Positions 52,522 through 63,119 of a DNA stretch of 64,000 nt are shown one piece after another (position 1 is the stretch's first letter; each line of letters opens with the position of its first letter). This DNA comes from an uncultured Acidobacteriia bacterium (GTDB taxonomy: Bacteria > Acidobacteriota > Terriglobia > Bryobacterales > Bryobacteraceae): assembly GCA_903923395.1 (NCBI GenBank), contig CAIXXM010000096.1, positions 54,276-118,275 on the forward strand, in the 5' to 3' direction. Both the position numbers and the translations under genes were made by a program. The notes beneath the pieces were generated by a model. That model ran no database searches. It was not told where the DNA came from and saw only the letters and a list, made by a program, of their open reading frames with translations.

Positions 52522-54081
52522 TCAGGACGCCTGCCAAATATCGCCGGGCAGCCGCACATCGGGACGCCGTTGATGAAACGATGCGATTGCTTCCGGGGTG
52601 ACAGCGGTCTGATCAACATCCAGGTAACGAAGCGTGGTCACCCGGGAAAGATCCTCCAGCGCGGCATCAGTCACGACCGTCTCCCAAAGCACAAGCTCCT
52701 GCAAACGGGGCAACGCGCAGAGGGCATGCAGCGCGCCGTCCGTCATGGCCGTGCCGCCCAGATTGAGCACCTCCAGCGCTTCGAGCGACCCCAATAGCCC
52801 GGCGCTGGCATCCGTCACCGCCGTGAGCCCCAGATTCAAATTGCGCAGGTGCGGTGTGCGCTGCAGAAATTCGAGACCAGCGTCACCGATGGAAGTGCCG
52901 TAGAGGCTGAGTTCCTGCAGGGAACACATGTCGCGCAGCGCGTTGAGCCCGGCACCGGTGATGGCGGTAAAACTGAGGTCGAGGCGCTGCATCCAGATAC
53001 ACTCCCGGAGCCGCGCGAGGCCATGGTCATCAAACTGCGTTTCTTCCAGCACCAGGACACGGAGTTCCCGCAGACTGCGGAAACCGTCGAAGACATGGCC
53101 CGTAATTGCGGTGCGGCCCAAGTGGAGCACCTCCAAGCCCGGAAAGGCAGCGAGCGGTTCCAGCATTGCATCATGCAGAGCGACAAAATCCGGCCACTCA
53201 TCGATGAAGCCGTGGAGAGCGTCCGGGGGCAGGCCTGCCAGTGGCTCCAGGCTCTTGCACTTGGCACTGAGCCGCAGCAGGACGGCCGTTCCCTTGGGCA
53301 GTTCCAAGGTCCCTGCGGCAACGGGCTTCAGTGGTGCGCTGGTATTCTTCGCGGGACGGATGAACCAGCGGCCCAGGAGGTCTTCCGCGGGCAAGAGTAA
53401 CGGAGGCTCGGCCGGTGTGAGATCGTCCAGATCCCGCAATGCGCGCTCCGCAAGATCAATTGTGTTGGCCTGCGGCAGCACTTCCCTGCCCTGTTGGCGG
53501 ATGACAGAAGTGACCCTTTGGACGTGACTGCGGAGCAAGTGCAGCAGATCCACATTCCTTGCCGCTGCGTCTTCCACGCGGAGACGCAGTTTGTTGAGCG
53601 GTTGCCTGGCGATTTCGCCCACAGCGGTTGCAGCATCTTTGCCGGAGTGGTTTTCCAGACAGGCGAAAAGCAACTCCAGACGCCTCAAGTCGCCCGACTG
53701 CGCGGCCAGATTGATCTGCGTCATGAGTTGTTCGCGCAGCCGCTTGCGTGCTTCGTCAGGGGATAGATCGGGATGACAGGCGCGGGCGAGTTCGTGATGC
53801 AGGGCTTTGAGCTTGGCGGGCTCCGGCGGGGAATTGGCGGGCACTGCTTGCGCGTAGGCCGCGGCAATGGCAAGTGCCTGTTCCCGAGCTGCTTTCGAGT
53901 CTCTATGCGCGGAAGGCACAAACCGTGCGCGCAGCTTCGCAGCCTGTGCGCGCGCTTCATCCAGATCAAAGTAGGAACGGCCCACAGCTTGATAAAAGCG
54001 GGCTTCAAAGACCTTGAGCTGGATGCGGAGCAGGGCGAGTTCGAGTTGGCCGACGCTGAGATCAGAACGGGGAATGGACAA
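52522..54081 (-). CDS. J-domain-like and leucine-rich-repeat protein
   Basis: 519 residues, no signal peptide, so cytosolic. Residues 12-60 are helical (LELALLRIQLKVFEARFYQAV). Residues about 88-130 look like a J domain: LKALHHELARACHPD with HPD at 103-105, then LMTQINLAAQSGD in the place of the usual final helix. Residues about 305-505 form about seven leucine-rich repeats of 24 residues of the LxxLxLxxTxITDxGL type. J domains recruit DnaK and LRRs bind proteins, so it may bring an unknown client to the chaperone. The J reading is from motif only. Confidence 0.75.
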   Translation of the reverse strand: MSIPRSDLSVGQLELALLRIQLKVFEARFYQAVGRSYFDLDEARAQAAKLRARFVPSAHRDSKAAREQALAIAAAYAQAVPANSPPEPAKLKALHHELARACHPDLSPDEARKRLREQLMTQINLAAQSGDLRRLELLFACLENHSGKDAATAVGEIARQPLNKLRLRVEDAAARNVDLLHLLRSHVQRVTSVIRQQGREVLPQANTIDLAERALRDLDDLTPAEPPLLLPAEDLLGRWFIRPAKNTSAPLKPVAAGTLELPKGTAVLLRLSAKCKSLEPLAGLPPDALHGFIDEWPDFVALHDAMLEPLAAFPGLEVLHLGRTAITGHVFDGFRSLRELRVLVLEETQFDDHGLARLRECIWMQRLDLSFTAITGAGLNALRDMCSLQELSLYGTSIGDAGLEFLQRTPHLRNLNLGLTAVTDASAGLLGSLEALEVLNLGGTAMTDGALHALCALPRLQELVLWETVVTDAALEDLSRVTTLRYLDVDQTAVTPEAIASFHQRRPDVRLPGDIWQAS

Positions 54082-54111
54082 ACCAATGGGAGTATATCGC
54101 GTGTATACAGT

Positions 54112-55308
54112 TCAGCCCGCGTGATCCGCCCGCACATCTTCGCCGCTGTACACCCTCTGCGAAGTCCATTTCTTCGCTGCGCCGCTCCAGAAGGGATCTG
54201 CAAGAGGCAGGCCCAGCGGTAACAGTCCGGCGGCGCAGAGGTAGAGGCTGCCGGTCGAGATATAAGTCTCCCCCATGAAGGGCTGGTGGCCGCAAAAGCC
54301 GATCGTCAGCCAGCCATTCGCATCAAACGTTCCCGGTGCTTCCATCAAACGGCGAATCACCGCAGTCATCGCGGGGCGGACTTGTTCTGGTGCGACTCCT
54401 GCCGGTAACTGCTTCCGCAACGCCATCAATGCCAGCAGTTGAAAAGCCCCGAAACGGTAAGTCAGTGACCGTCCTACCGCCGGAAAAGTACCTTCCGGGC
54501 TGATCAGACGCTCCTGTATTGCCGCGTAGCGCTGTGCGCGCTGTAACATGGGGGCGCGGAAGTTATCCCACGTCTTATTCGCCGCAGTTACCTCCAGAAT
54601 CTCCAGTAACATGGGCTGGATCACGAAACTGTTGTAGTAATCCCAGTGGAATTGTGGACCATCGCCATAAATGCCATCACCCTTGAACCATTGCTCATGC
54701 TGGCGTATGGCGTAGTCGACGCGCATCTTATCCCAGTCCGCACCCACGCGGCAGAAGAATGCCTCCACCATGGCGCTGAAGAGCAGCCAGTTATTGAAGC
54801 CCGGTTGTATGGTGCGGGAGGATTGCAGCGCCTGTACTAACTGCGCCTTCGTCTGCGCGGGCAGTTTCTCCCAGAGTTCCTTTGGCGCGCGGATCACGGC
54901 CTGCGCCAGAAAGGCGGAATCGACCACCGGCTGCGCGCCTTTGTTGAAATTCATGAAGTCCGGCGACGCAGGATTGACGGCATGGGCAAGGGAAGCGCGC
55001 GCGAGATCGGCATACCGGGCCCGCAGTTTGCCCTCCGCGCCATCCGCAGGACCGTTCTCCAGCCACGGCGCGATGCCCGTCAGCAGACGCCCGAGAGCTT
55101 CCAGATAGGTGTAATTGCGGCGGTCTGTCTCCTGGCCTTTCACACACTCCACCGGCATGCGCTCACGCAGTTTGCCCTGGCTGAGCGCGGTGAGCACAGG
55201 TTCGGCAACGCGTTGCAACACGCTCAGCCAATATTGCCGGTCATTGCCGGCGGCGGACTGGAACTGGAACAGTGCGGGAAGTTTTAAGGCGAAGCGTCTC
55301 GTCATCAT
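54112..55308 (-). CDS. DUF2264 protein, probable carbohydrate-active enzyme
   Basis: 398 residues. Family signatures: RNYTYLEALGRLLTGIAPWLE, DFMNFNKGAQPVVDSAFLAQAVIRA (in part), FNNWLLFSAMVEAFF, GDGPQFHWDYYNSFVIQPMLLEIL (in part), RYAAIQERLISPEGTFPAVGRS. The N-terminus MTRRFALKLPALF looks like a short twin-arginine signal, but cleavage is unclear. DUF2264 has an alpha/alpha toroid fold like several glycoside hydrolases and lyases; substrate unknown. It shares its strand with the sugar-related genes downstream. Confidence 0.85.
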   Translation of the reverse strand: MMTRRFALKLPALFQFQSAAGNDRQYWLSVLQRVAEPVLTALSQGKLRERMPVECVKGQETDRRNYTYLEALGRLLTGIAPWLENGPADGAEGKLRARYADLARASLAHAVNPASPDFMNFNKGAQPVVDSAFLAQAVIRAPKELWEKLPAQTKAQLVQALQSSRTIQPGFNNWLLFSAMVEAFFCRVGADWDKMRVDYAIRQHEQWFKGDGIYGDGPQFHWDYYNSFVIQPMLLEILEVTAANKTWDNFRAPMLQRAQRYAAIQERLISPEGTFPAVGRSLTYRFGAFQLLALMALRKQLPAGVAPEQVRPAMTAVIRRLMEAPGTFDANGWLTIGFCGHQPFMGETYISTGSLYLCAAGLLPLGLPLADPFWSGAAKKWTSQRVYSGEDVRADHAG

Positions 55309-55350
55309 GGTTTGGCCTGTGCGTAGAGATGATACTCCAGCGTGGCCATC

Positions 55351-56469
55351 CTAGCCACGGAATTGAGGCGCGATTTCATATCCCGTGCTCCGACCGCCGC
55401 CCGGAGCCTGCACGAGTGCGCCCTGCTCCACCAGCGGCAGGATATCCCGCAGCGCGGTGTCCTGCGAACACTTGGCCAACTTCGCGTACTTTGAGGTGGT
55501 CAGCTTGCCCTCAAAGCCTTCGAGCAACATGTTCAGCACCAGCCTCTGCCGCTCATTCAACGGGAACCCACCCAGCGATTCCCAGAACCTCGCTTTCCTC
55601 ATCACTCCGCGCAAGGCCAGGCGTGCCGCCTCGATGGAGCGCCCCAGGCAGGCGAGAAACCAAAGCATCCACGGCGTCACATCCAAGGGCCCCTTTTGCG
55701 TCTTCTCAAGCAGCCGGTAGTAATCGGCACGTTCGGCCTGGATCTGCGAAGACATGCTGTAAAACCGCTGTGGACTCTCCTCGGAGCGGGCGAGCGCCAT
55801 GTCCGCTACGGCACGGGCGATGCGGCCATTGCCATCCTCGAAAGGATGTAGAGTGACGAACCACAGGTGCGCCAGTGCGGACTTCAGCACAGGGTCCATG
55901 TCCGCCTTGGCGTTGAACCACTTGAGAAATTGCTTCATCTCCCGTTGCAGCCGCTTGGCAGCTGGTGCCTCGAAGTGAGTCTTTTCGCGGCCTATCGGAC
56001 CCGAAACGACCTTCATTGGCGCATTCACGTCATCCCGCCACTGCCCCACCTTGATCCGGAGCAACCCGCTGCGCCCGGTGGGGAACAGTGCGGCATGCCA
56101 GCCGAAAAGCCGTTCTGCGGTCAGGGCGGTGTCGTACTTGCCGGTAGCGTCCAGCATCATCTCCACGATGCCATCCACGTGCCGGTCCGAAGGCTTCACG
56201 GCAGCATGCTCGATGCCGAGTTTCCTTGCGATGGAAGAGCGAACTTGCTCCAGATTGAGCCACTCGCCTTCGATTTCGCTGGTCTTCAGGATGTCCGCCG
56301 TCAGAGTGCCCAGCAATGCTTCCTGCCGCAGTGTGAACCCCAGCGCGTCCATATGCCCCAGCAGACGGCCCTCCTGGTGCCGGACGGCTGCCAGAGGCTC
56401 GGCCAGTTGCTCCCGGCTCCACTCGAAGGCAGGCCACTCGGGCAATTCATGGATATACAATCTCCGCAT
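55351..56469 (-). CDS. Fic-domain protein with DUF4172 N-terminus and winged helix
   Basis: 372 residues. The N-terminal DUF4172 region (LYIHELPEWPAFEWSREQL, in part) carries the inhibitory motif T63-S-E-I-E67-G68. Fic catalytic motif HPFEDGNGRIAR starts near 206, intact. The C-terminal 70 residues are a winged helix (GKLTTSKYAKLAKCSQDTALRDI, in part). It should transfer AMP to a protein target and may act as its own repressor. No ribosome site precedes the ATG, and the predicted promoter places the transcript start only a few bases upstream, so the mRNA is likely leaderless. An operator array covers promoter and start codon. Confidence 0.92.
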   Translation of the reverse strand: MRRLYIHELPEWPAFEWSREQLAEPLAAVRHQEGRLLGHMDALGFTLRQEALLGTLTADILKTSEIEGEWLNLEQVRSSIARKLGIEHAAVKPSDRHVDGIVEMMLDATGKYDTALTAERLFGWHAALFPTGRSGLLRIKVGQWRDDVNAPMKVVSGPIGREKTHFEAPAAKRLQREMKQFLKWFNAKADMDPVLKSALAHLWFVTLHPFEDGNGRIARAVADMALARSEESPQRFYSMSSQIQAERADYYRLLEKTQKGPLDVTPWMLWFLACLGRSIEAARLALRGVMRKARFWESLGGFPLNERQRLVLNMLLEGFEGKLTTSKYAKLAKCSQDTALRDILPLVEQGALVQAPGGGRSTGYEIAPQFRG

Positions 56470-56548
56470 GATCTGCGGAGATTATAATCCGTATTCTCCG
56501 CAATAATCAACGCACAATCTGCGGAGATTAACCGCGCTATTCTCCGCA
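56459..56548 (-). promoter_or_regulatory. Promoter and five-half-site operator array of the DUF4172-Fic gene
   Basis: On the minus strand TTGATT (56510-56505) and a perfect TATAAT (56486-56481) are 18 bp apart. Around them lie five copies of an 8-base half-site, TCTCCGCA or its complement TGCGGAGA, alternating in direction at 56461-56468, 56474-56481, 56495-56502, 56520-56527 and 56541-56548. The first two make a 10-bp-arm palindrome (56459-56483) that covers the start codon and touches the -10 box. Spacing of 21 bp between some pairs is two helical turns. This is expected to bind a repressor tightly. Confidence 0.8.
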
Positions 56549-56551
56549 AGC

Positions 56552-57697
56552 TTAGCGCTGGCGGACGCTCTGCCACGCGCGCGAACGCGCAGATTCCAGC
56601 ACCGCATCGGTCACATCATCGGTGCGCAGACCTTCGCGGAAAGTTGGCGAGGCGCTCTCCCCTTTCGCCGCAGCCTCAATGAAATCTGCGGCTTGGTGGA
56701 TGAACGTGTGCTCGTAGCCGATCTGCAGACCGGGCACCCACCAGTGGCTCATGTACGGATGATCGCGGTCCGTGATGTGCAGGCTGCGCCAGCCGCGGAG
56801 ACGGCCTTCATCGCTGTGATCGAAGTACTGCAAGCGGTGCAGATCATGCAGATCCCAGGCGATGGACGCGTGCTCCCCGTTGATTTCGAGCGTATACAGC
56901 GCCTTGTGTCCGCGCGCATAACGCGTAGCTTCGAACGTCGCGAGCGACCCATTCTGGAACTTCGCGAGGAACAGACTGGCGTCATCAATGCCCACCGGCT
57001 CCATCTGTCCAGTGAGGTTATGCTTGCGGGCTTTGATGAAGGTTTCCGTCACAGCGGAGACCTCTTCGATGGGCCCGTTCAGCCACATGGCAGTGTCAAT
57101 GCAATGCGCCAGCAGATCGCCCGTCACGCCGCTGCCTGCCACTTTCACGTCCAGACGCCAGAGGCCTTCACCGCCCTGCGGCAACTCCTGGGAAATGGTC
57201 CAATCCTGCAGGAACTTGGCACGGTAGTGGAAGATGCGGCCCAGCTTGCCGGAATCAATCAACTCCTTGGCCAGCGTCACAGCGGGCACGCGGCGGTAGT
57301 TGTACCAAACCATGTTCGGCACGCCGGCAGCTTCCACGGCGGCAACAATCTCTTCTGATTCCGCCGCATTGCGGCCCAGGGGCTTTTCACACATCACCAT
57401 TTTGCCGGCTTTGGCAGCGGCGATGGCGATCTCAGCGTGCGTGTCATTCGGGCTCGCGATATCGATCAGATCGATCTCCGGCGAATCAATGAGCGTCTTC
57501 CAGTCCGTGGTGGCGGATTCATAACCCCACTGGTTCTTGAAGGCCTCCGCGCGCTCCCCGTTGCGGGCGCAGATGGTCTTGAGCACCGGCTCCAGGGGCA
57601 GATCAAAGAAGTTCGAGACACTGCGGAAGGCATTCGAATGGGTGCGGCCCATGAAGCCATAGCCGACCATGCCGATGTTGAGTTTTTTCTTGCTCAT
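56552..57697 (-). CDS. Gfo/Idh/MocA-family oxidoreductase
   Basis: 381 residues. N-terminal Rossmann motif ([18 protein letters not shown]), the EKP motif in MCEKPLGRN (about 98-106), and the C-terminal Gfo/Idh/MocA beta-sheet domain with HCIDTAMWL. These enzymes oxidise or reduce sugars, inositols and related hydroxy compounds with NAD(P). The start is 3 bp after the stop of the TIM-barrel isomerase-like gene, so the pair forms an operon for sugar or polyol catabolism. Substrate not determined. Confidence 0.92.
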   Translation of the reverse strand: MSKKKLNIGMVGYGFMGRTHSNAFRSVSNFFDLPLEPVLKTICARNGERAEAFKNQWGYESATTDWKTLIDSPEIDLIDIASPNDTHAEIAIAAAKAGKMVMCEKPLGRNAAESEEIVAAVEAAGVPNMVWYNYRRVPAVTLAKELIDSGKLGRIFHYRAKFLQDWTISQELPQGGEGLWRLDVKVAGSGVTGDLLAHCIDTAMWLNGPIEEVSAVTETFIKARKHNLTGQMEPVGIDDASLFLAKFQNGSLATFEATRYARGHKALYTLEINGEHASIAWDLHDLHRLQYFDHSDEGRLRGWRSLHITDRDHPYMSHWWVPGLQIGYEHTFIHQAADFIEAAAKGESASPTFREGLRTDDVTDAVLESARSRAWQSVRQR

Positions 57698-57700
57698 GAA

Positions 57701-58738
57701 TTACTCCCAGCCATGCGCGTCACGCACGGCGATCATTACGCGAAGCACTTTGTTCCAGGTCTCCTGGTCCAGCATGACGGAGTTCGGGAACATGCAGCCA
57801 TCCCAGCAGATATGGTCGAAGGCGCGGGTCACGCGGCCATTGTCATCCCGCAGCCAGGCACCGGCGTCGCGGACGATATCGAGTTTGCCGTTGGGGTCAT
57901 CCGGCGGGCAGTGGCGTCCGGTTTTGTCATGCGAACCTTCGCCCTTCACTGTGCCGTCATTCTGGGCGACGTGGAAGTCGATGGTCCAGGGCCGGAGCGC
58001 GCTAGCCATTTTCTTGTAGGCTTCGGCGAGCAGTTCTTTGTCAGACCAGTCATAATCGGCGGGCAGCAGGCTGTCGGCGGGCGAGTTGTAGCCCATGGTG
58101 AAGAGCATGGTATGCGCCATATCCGCCTGGAAGCCAAGGGTTTGGGGGCGGCCCACCATTTCCAGCAGTTCCACGTTGGCGCGCCAGCTGTGCATACCGC
58201 CCCAGCAGATTTCGCCCTCCGCTGCCAGGCGTTCGCCGTAGCCTTCGGCAATGTTGCAGGCTTCCCGGAAAGTCTCCGCGATCTTCTTCGTATTGCCCGC
58301 GGGGTCTTTGTCCCAATCCGAAACGCCGGAGGCGGAGTCGATCCGGATGATGCCGTATTTGCGAATGCCGATTTCCTTCAGCTTCGCGCCGATCTCGCAG
58401 GACTTCCGCACCTGCGTGAGGAATGCCGCAACGTCTTCCGCGCTGCCCATGGCAGAACCGCCACCCGTGGGCGGCCAAACCGGAGCGACGAGCGACCCGG
58501 CGACCAGACCGCGGCCAGCCAGATTGTCGGCCAGTGCTTTCAGTTCGTCACCGGTGGAATCGATGCTGGTGTGGGGCAGCGACAGGAAGAGATCGACGCC
58601 GTCAAATTTGACGCCATCCACCTCAGCGGCGGCCGTGAGGTCGAGCATGGTGTCCAGGCTGATCGGCGGTTCGGAGTCAGGCCCTTTGCCGACGAGGCCG
58701 GGCCACATGGCATTGTGAAGCGCGGGGAGTTTGTGCAT
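57701..58738 (-). CDS. Sugar phosphate isomerase/epimerase-family TIM-barrel protein
   Basis: 345 residues of the xylose isomerase-like AP endonuclease 2 superfamily. The metal-binding pattern is visible as [13 protein letters not shown] near residues 40-52, [22 protein letters not shown] (Glu and His), [10 protein letters not shown] and [17 protein letters not shown] (Asp and His). Relatives isomerise or dehydrate keto-sugars and inositols. Upstream of the Gfo/Idh gene by 3 bp; the pair is a recurring unit in sugar and inositol catabolism. Confidence 0.88.
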   Translation of the reverse strand: MHKLPALHNAMWPGLVGKGPDSEPPISLDTMLDLTAAAEVDGVKFDGVDLFLSLPHTSIDSTGDELKALADNLAGRGLVAGSLVAPVWPPTGGGSAMGSAEDVAAFLTQVRKSCEIGAKLKEIGIRKYGIIRIDSASGVSDWDKDPAGNTKKIAETFREACNIAEGYGERLAAEGEICWGGMHSWRANVELLEMVGRPQTLGFQADMAHTMLFTMGYNSPADSLLPADYDWSDKELLAEAYKKMASALRPWTIDFHVAQNDGTVKGEGSHDKTGRHCPPDDPNGKLDIVRDAGAWLRDDNGRVTRAFDHICWDGCMFPNSVMLDQETWNKVLRVMIAVRDAHGWE

Positions 58739-58778
58739 GGGAAAACATAACCTATCACGACTCCCCGCGCTGCGGGAA

Positions 58779-61700
58779 CTACAGCGTTACCAAACGGTCA
58801 CCAGTCTTCTGCAAACAGCGGTCAATCCAGAGCTTGGTGAGCTTTTCCTGGACGCTGTTTTGTGAAAGACGGGCACGCAGGTTGGCAAAATCGACGTTGT
58901 CGAGACGCTGATCCTGATTGAAGCAGGAGAACACCACCGTCTCTTCACCGGTGACTGGATCTTTGTGCTGCTGCAGGCACTGCGCACAAATTTCCTTCAT
59001 CATGCACTGCATGGGCGAGTTGATGCTGCCGATGGCCTCGTGATCCTTCTTGAGCAGCGGCTGGAGCACGCCATGGCGGGCACCTGCCACGGCCCGCATC
59101 ATGCCGTCGGAGCCGATAGCCACAATGCGATCCACCGTGTGGAGCGGGATTGCCGGCGTGCCAAGTTTGCCGGTGCCATAGTTCAAGATCGCTTCGATGA
59201 TGTTGCCGACGAACGTGGAGTCCTGCGGCCGCGCGGGCGTGAAGCCGGGTGCCTCATCGCAGCACCAGATCACCACATCCGCCGCGCGCTCGATCTCATC
59301 GGTCTTGTAGCGGTCAATGATCTTCTTATATCCGGCGAAGTAGACCACCTTGGAGCCCTTGGCGCGCAGCTCCTGGCCAATGGAGAAGAGCACGGCGTTA
59401 CCGAGTCCGCCACCGACCAGCATGACGGTTTCTTCCGCTGGTGTTTCCGTTGGCGTGCCCGTGGGGCCCATAAGAATGACGGGTTCGCCGGGCTTCAGCA
59501 GGGCGCAGAGATCAGAGGAGCCGCCCATTTCGAGCACGATGGTGGAGAGCAGGCCCTTTTCGCGGTCGACGGAGGCACCGGTGAGGGCGAGACCTTCCAT
59601 GGCGAGGGTGGTGCCGCCCGTTCGCACTGCCAGCGTTTCGAAGTTCTGCAGACGGTAGAACTGGCCGGGTTCGAAGGCACGTGCCGCAGCGGGTGCCTTC
59701 ACCACAACTTCGATGATGGTCGGGGTGAGGCGGATCACTTCGTGAACCACCGCACGGAATTCCGAATTGACCAGCGTCTGCAGTTCCGCCGGTGCAGGGC
59801 CTTGCGGGGCGCGCTTGGCGAGCAGACTGGAAACTACGGGGTAGCCGCGCTTGGCGCTGCCCATGGCCTTCACCACATTGCCTGCGAAGGACGGATGCAA
59901 ATCGCCGAAATAGCTGATGCCGCGGCCATCTTCGCGGATCGAACTCAACACGTAGTTGTTCGAGGGCTTGGAAAGTTTTTCCGGCTTGACCGTGTTGCCG
60001 TTTTCGTCCACGGCGCGGAAGTACTTGCCGTCCACTTGAATATTGACGGAGTCTTCGCGGGCCAGAACAGTATTGGGCTGCGTACCGGCGGCGACCAGGA
60101 TGGTGCGGGCGGGCATGGTGAAGGTGCCGCCTCCGCGTGCGCTCAGGTGCAGCGCCTTGGCGTGGCCGAATTCGTCGAGTTCCACTTCTTCGGGCGTCAG
60201 ATTCTCAGAGAACCAGATGCCTTCCTGCATGGCGAGGTCGACTTCTTCATGGTTCAGCGTGTAGCTCGGCGCATCAATCAGGCGGCGGCGGTAGGCGATG
60301 GTGACACCGCCCCACGACTGCACCAGACGGATGAGGTCGGGCTCCTGTCCTGCGGCGGCGGCGCGGGCGCGTTCGGCACGCACTTGCCGGGCATGGGTCA
60401 GAAACTCTTCTGCGATTTGGGCTTCTTCAACTGTCCAGCTGCGGCGTACAGTTTCTTCACCCCGCTCGGCGACCAGTTTTTCGTAGCGCGTGAGGAATTT
60501 CTCCACCTGCACCACGTAGTACGCCATGGATTCGGTCGCGGTATCGATCGCGGTCAAGCCGCCGCCGATCACAACGACCGGCATGCGGACCTGGAGGTTC
60601 GCAATGGAATCCTTCTTCGCAGCACCGGTGAGTTGCAGGGCCATCAAGAAGTCCGAGGCCTGCCGAACACCGCGCGCCAAACCGTTCTTCATCGGGATAA
60701 CCGTGGGACGTCCGGCACCGGCGCAGAGGGCAATGTGGTCGAAGCCCATCTCGAAGGCCTGTTCTATGCCGACAGTGCCACCAAAGCGAATGCCGCCGAA
60801 CATGGAGAACTCCGCACGGCGTTCCAGCAGCAGGCGGATCAGCTTGAGGAAGTTCTTGTTCCAGCGGACGGTGATGCCGTATTCCGCAACGCCGCCGAAA
60901 CCGGCCATGACGCGGTCGTCGAGCGATTCGTAGATGCGGTGGATATCGCGGATCGGTTCAAACTGCTGGCGGTTGCCGAGAGGGTCCACACCGCTCAGGG
61001 CGGCGGGAAGGGGTTCGATCTTGAGTCCGTCCACGGCAACAACGGTGTGGCCGTCATTCATCAGGTGGTGCGAAAGAGTGAAGCCGGCGGGGCCGAGGCC
61101 GACGACCAGAACCTTGTATCCGGTGGAGGGCTTGGGGACTGGGCGGGAGAAGTTCAGCGGATTCCAGCGGGTGAGCAGACTGTAGATTTCGAAGCCCCAG
61201 GGGAGTTCGAGCACGTCTTTGAGGCCGCGGGTTTCGATCTGCGGGATGTCGACCGGTTCCTGCTTCTGGTAAATGCAGGACTTCATACAGTCATTGCAGA
61301 TACGGTGGCCAGTGGCAGCGCACATCGGGTTGTCAATGACGGTCACGGCGAGGGCACCGATCGGGTTGCCGTTCTGCTTGACCAGATTCATTTCCGAGAT
61401 CTTCTCGTCGAGCGGGCAACCGGCGAGGGTGACGCCAAAGTAGCTGCTCTTGAATTCGCCAGTCTTCTCTTTGAGACCGGTGGAGCAGCTGTCTTTGCCC
61501 TGGTTGTGACACTTGATGCAGTAGTGGGCTTCGTCGAGCGCGCCGGTGAGGTCCATGCCGGGGTCAGTCAGGCGGAAGCCTTCGCGGTGGCGCCAGTGGT
61601 CGGCCGGAAGTTGGTACTTCGGAAAGCCCTCGGTGAGCTGTTCCACGGGAACGAGGTGTTCCATGTCGAGCTTGTGGGCTACCTGGAAGAGAACGCCTTT

Positions 61701-62255
61701 GTGGTGCTTCTTGCGTCCGGCCGGGGTGAGGGTCGCCCAGGCGGCATACTGCGCGGCGATGGCGAGTTGCGTGGAGAACTCGGCCTCATTGGCGAGCCAC
61801 TGATCAACGCACTTGGCAAAGCACAGCTCAGTGAGCGGTCCGTCAATGAGCGTTTCGAGATCGGCGGCGAGGGAATCGCCGTCAAACGTCATCGCCTGGT
61901 CTTTCGAAATACTGGTGACAGCTTTGCGCTGAACGAACTTCCGCTTCACCGAGTAGATGGGTGCGAGTTCATCATGATGAGCACGGAGGAGACCCACTTC
62001 CTTCTCGATGCCAAAGAGTTTGGCGATGAAGTCCTCCAGATAAGGAGCGGCAGCAATGACGAGTTCCGAGGCTGCTTTTCGGGCAAGGGCCTCTGGATTC
62101 TGGCGCGCAGCCTGCAGTTGCTGGTGCAATTCTCCATTCCAGCCAGCGAGTTCCTCAAGGAAGCGGCTGTCCAGTTCGGCAATTCCGGCCGAAGAGTACA
62201 GCTGGGGGAAGGTGAATCCGTAGTGGAGTTGTAGGGGGGAAGATGCAGTGCTCAT
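58779..62255 (-). CDS. Large FeS/FAD oxidoreductase: GltD-like plus PyrK-like fusion
   Basis: 1158 residues, with a long, poorly conserved N-terminal region (about 1-230). A Cys-rich FeS region follows ([12 protein letters not shown] at about 246, then ICNDCMKSC). Next is a GltD-type FAD/NADP reductase with [17 protein letters not shown] (about 385), a second dinucleotide motif [15 protein letters not shown], and AAGTQPNTV. Residues about 840-1080 resemble PyrK/ferredoxin-NADP reductase domains ([24 protein letters not shown]). A last Cys set at about 1080-1112 ([22 protein letters not shown]) can hold a 2Fe-2S cluster. This is one-chain electron transfer between pyridine nucleotides and an unknown redox partner. 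Single gene. Confidence 0.88.
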   Translation of the reverse strand: MSTASSPLQLHYGFTFPQLYSSAGIAELDSRFLEELAGWNGELHQQLQAARQNPEALARKAASELVIAAAPYLEDFIAKLFGIEKEVGLLRAHHDELAPIYSVKRKFVQRKAVTSISKDQAMTFDGDSLAADLETLIDGPLTELCFAKCVDQWLANEAEFSTQLAIAAQYAAWATLTPAGRKKHHKGVLFQVAHKLDMEHLVPVEQLTEGFPKYQLPADHWRHREGFRLTDPGMDLTGALDEAHYCIKCHNQGKDSCSTGLKEKTGEFKSSYFGVTLAGCPLDEKISEMNLVKQNGNPIGALAVTVIDNPMCAATGHRICNDCMKSCIYQKQEPVDIPQIETRGLKDVLELPWGFEIYSLLTRWNPLNFSRPVPKPSTGYKVLVVGLGPAGFTLSHHLMNDGHTVVAVDGLKIEPLPAALSGVDPLGNRQQFEPIRDIHRIYESLDDRVMAGFGGVAEYGITVRWNKNFLKLIRLLLERRAEFSMFGGIRFGGTVGIEQAFEMGFDHIALCAGAGRPTVIPMKNGLARGVRQASDFLMALQLTGAAKKDSIANLQVRMPVVVIGGGLTAIDTATESMAYYVVQVEKFLTRYEKLVAERGEETVRRSWTVEEAQIAEEFLTHARQVRAERARAAAAGQEPDLIRLVQSWGGVTIAYRRRLIDAPSYTLNHEEVDLAMQEGIWFSENLTPEEVELDEFGHAKALHLSARGGGTFTMPARTILVAAGTQPNTVLAREDSVNIQVDGKYFRAVDENGNTVKPEKLSKPSNNYVLSSIREDGRGISYFGDLHPSFAGNVVKAMGSAKRGYPVVSSLLAKRAPQGPAPAELQTLVNSEFRAVVHEVIRLTPTIIEVVVKAPAAARAFEPGQFYRLQNFETLAVRTGGTTLAMEGLALTGASVDREKGLLSTIVLEMGGSSDLCALLKPGEPVILMGPTGTPTETPAEETVMLVGGGLGNAVLFSIGQELRAKGSKVVYFAGYKKIIDRYKTDEIERAADVVIWCCDEAPGFTPARPQDSTFVGNIIEAILNYGTGKLGTPAIPLHTVDRIVAIGSDGMMRAVAGARHGVLQPLLKKDHEAIGSINSPMQCMMKEICAQCLQQHKDPVTGEETVVFSCFNQDQRLDNVDFANLRARLSQNSVQEKLTKLWIDRCLQKTGDRLVTL

Positions 62256-62368
62256 GAACGATTCAGCGTGCCGACGAGAGAATGCCGGATATCTCTAGCT
62301 TCCCATATGGATTCCCGGGAACGCAGATTCGTCTAATGTTTCCGCAAGGTATGTTGCAGGATGCCGGA

Positions 62369-62686
62369 TCAGGCGACCGCGCGCGCACCCGGGTTGAAGA
62401 CAACAGGATCAGACGGAGCGGATGGGGGAGCGGGTTCCGGGTCAGGTTCGCCGCTATCGGCAATCGACTCGGCCACGGCGGCAAGAAAAGCACAGGCGAC
62501 TATTGCCTGCAGGATTGAGCCAGCGGCAAGCCAGAATGGCCCGATGGAAAGGGAGGGATCAACACTCCGGGGGAGCGGGAACGAAAGACCCACCGCAAGA
62601 ACACGAATAGCGAACAAGGTGCTGGCTATACCGTAGAAGACACTGGCGACGCGAAGTAAACCCGCAGCAAACGTTTCTGTGGTCAT
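62369..62686 (-). CDS. Small membrane protein, two predicted helices
   Basis: 105 residues with two hydrophobic segments (about 8-33 and 50-75) and a Pro/Asp-rich C-terminal tail (GEPDPEPAPPSAPSDP). No ribosome site of note and no family recognised. The amphipathic layout is typical of small inner-membrane proteins; the absence of other signals leaves some doubt. Confidence 0.5.
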   Translation of the reverse strand: MTTETFAAGLLRVASVFYGIASTLFAIRVLAVGLSFPLPRSVDPSLSIGPFWLAAGSILQAIVACAFLAAVAESIADSGEPDPEPAPPSAPSDPVVFNPGARAVA

Positions 62687-62837
62687 TGTTTTGGCTGAAC
62701 AATCTACATCAGAGTACTACCGAAGTAAATTGTCTAACTCTTAGTATACGGGGCGTCTTACGCATTCGCATCACTAAAATCTGATGAACGCCCCGCAACT
62801 CCGCTGTTGAATGTGAGGATAAGCAGGAAGGGGCGCT

Positions 62838-63119
62838 TCAGGATGTCTTCTGAGAGGAACGGTAGGCCCTTTCGAAGTTGACTGAGTCCAGGGACTCACG
62901 CCCCGTGCCGGTCACCAGCACCAGCACTGTACCGCAGAAAAGAACTCCCAGAACCGCAAGCGCCGGACTGGCCGACACGGGTTCCTTTTGTGAATTGGAC
63001 TCACGCGCCAACACGGCCGCGTTTGCAGGGGCAGATTGAGCAACTGCCGCCGCGAAAATCGTGGAGGCTGAGACGATTCCAGCCAACACTGCGATCAAAA
63101 GCACTCTCGAACTCTTCAT
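62838..63119 (-). CDS. Small exported protein with C-terminal membrane segment
   Basis: 93 residues from the ATG at 63119, which has GGAGAGAAG about 6 bases upstream; an earlier ATG at 63134 has none. A signal peptide (residues 1-23, ending IFAAA) is followed by a polar section (NAAVLARESNSQKEPVSA), then a membrane helix (ALAVLGVLFCGTVLVLVTG) and a short basic tail. It could be a sorting-type or simple anchored protein. No family recognised. It is divergent from the sigma-54 activator gene. Confidence 0.6.
   Translation of the reverse strand: MKSSRVLLIAVLAGIVSASTIFAAAVAQSAPANAAVLARESNSQKEPVSASPALAVLGVLFCGTVLVLVTGTGRESLDSVNFERAYRSSQKTS

Noticed and set aside
58965..62234. An open frame of over 1000 codons on the plus strand opposite the large oxidoreductase gene
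   Set aside because: It mirrors the real gene on the other strand. The real gene shows continuous FeS and FAD motifs; the opposite frame is His/Arg/Asp-rich with no family features, as expected from strong codon bias in GC-rich DNA.
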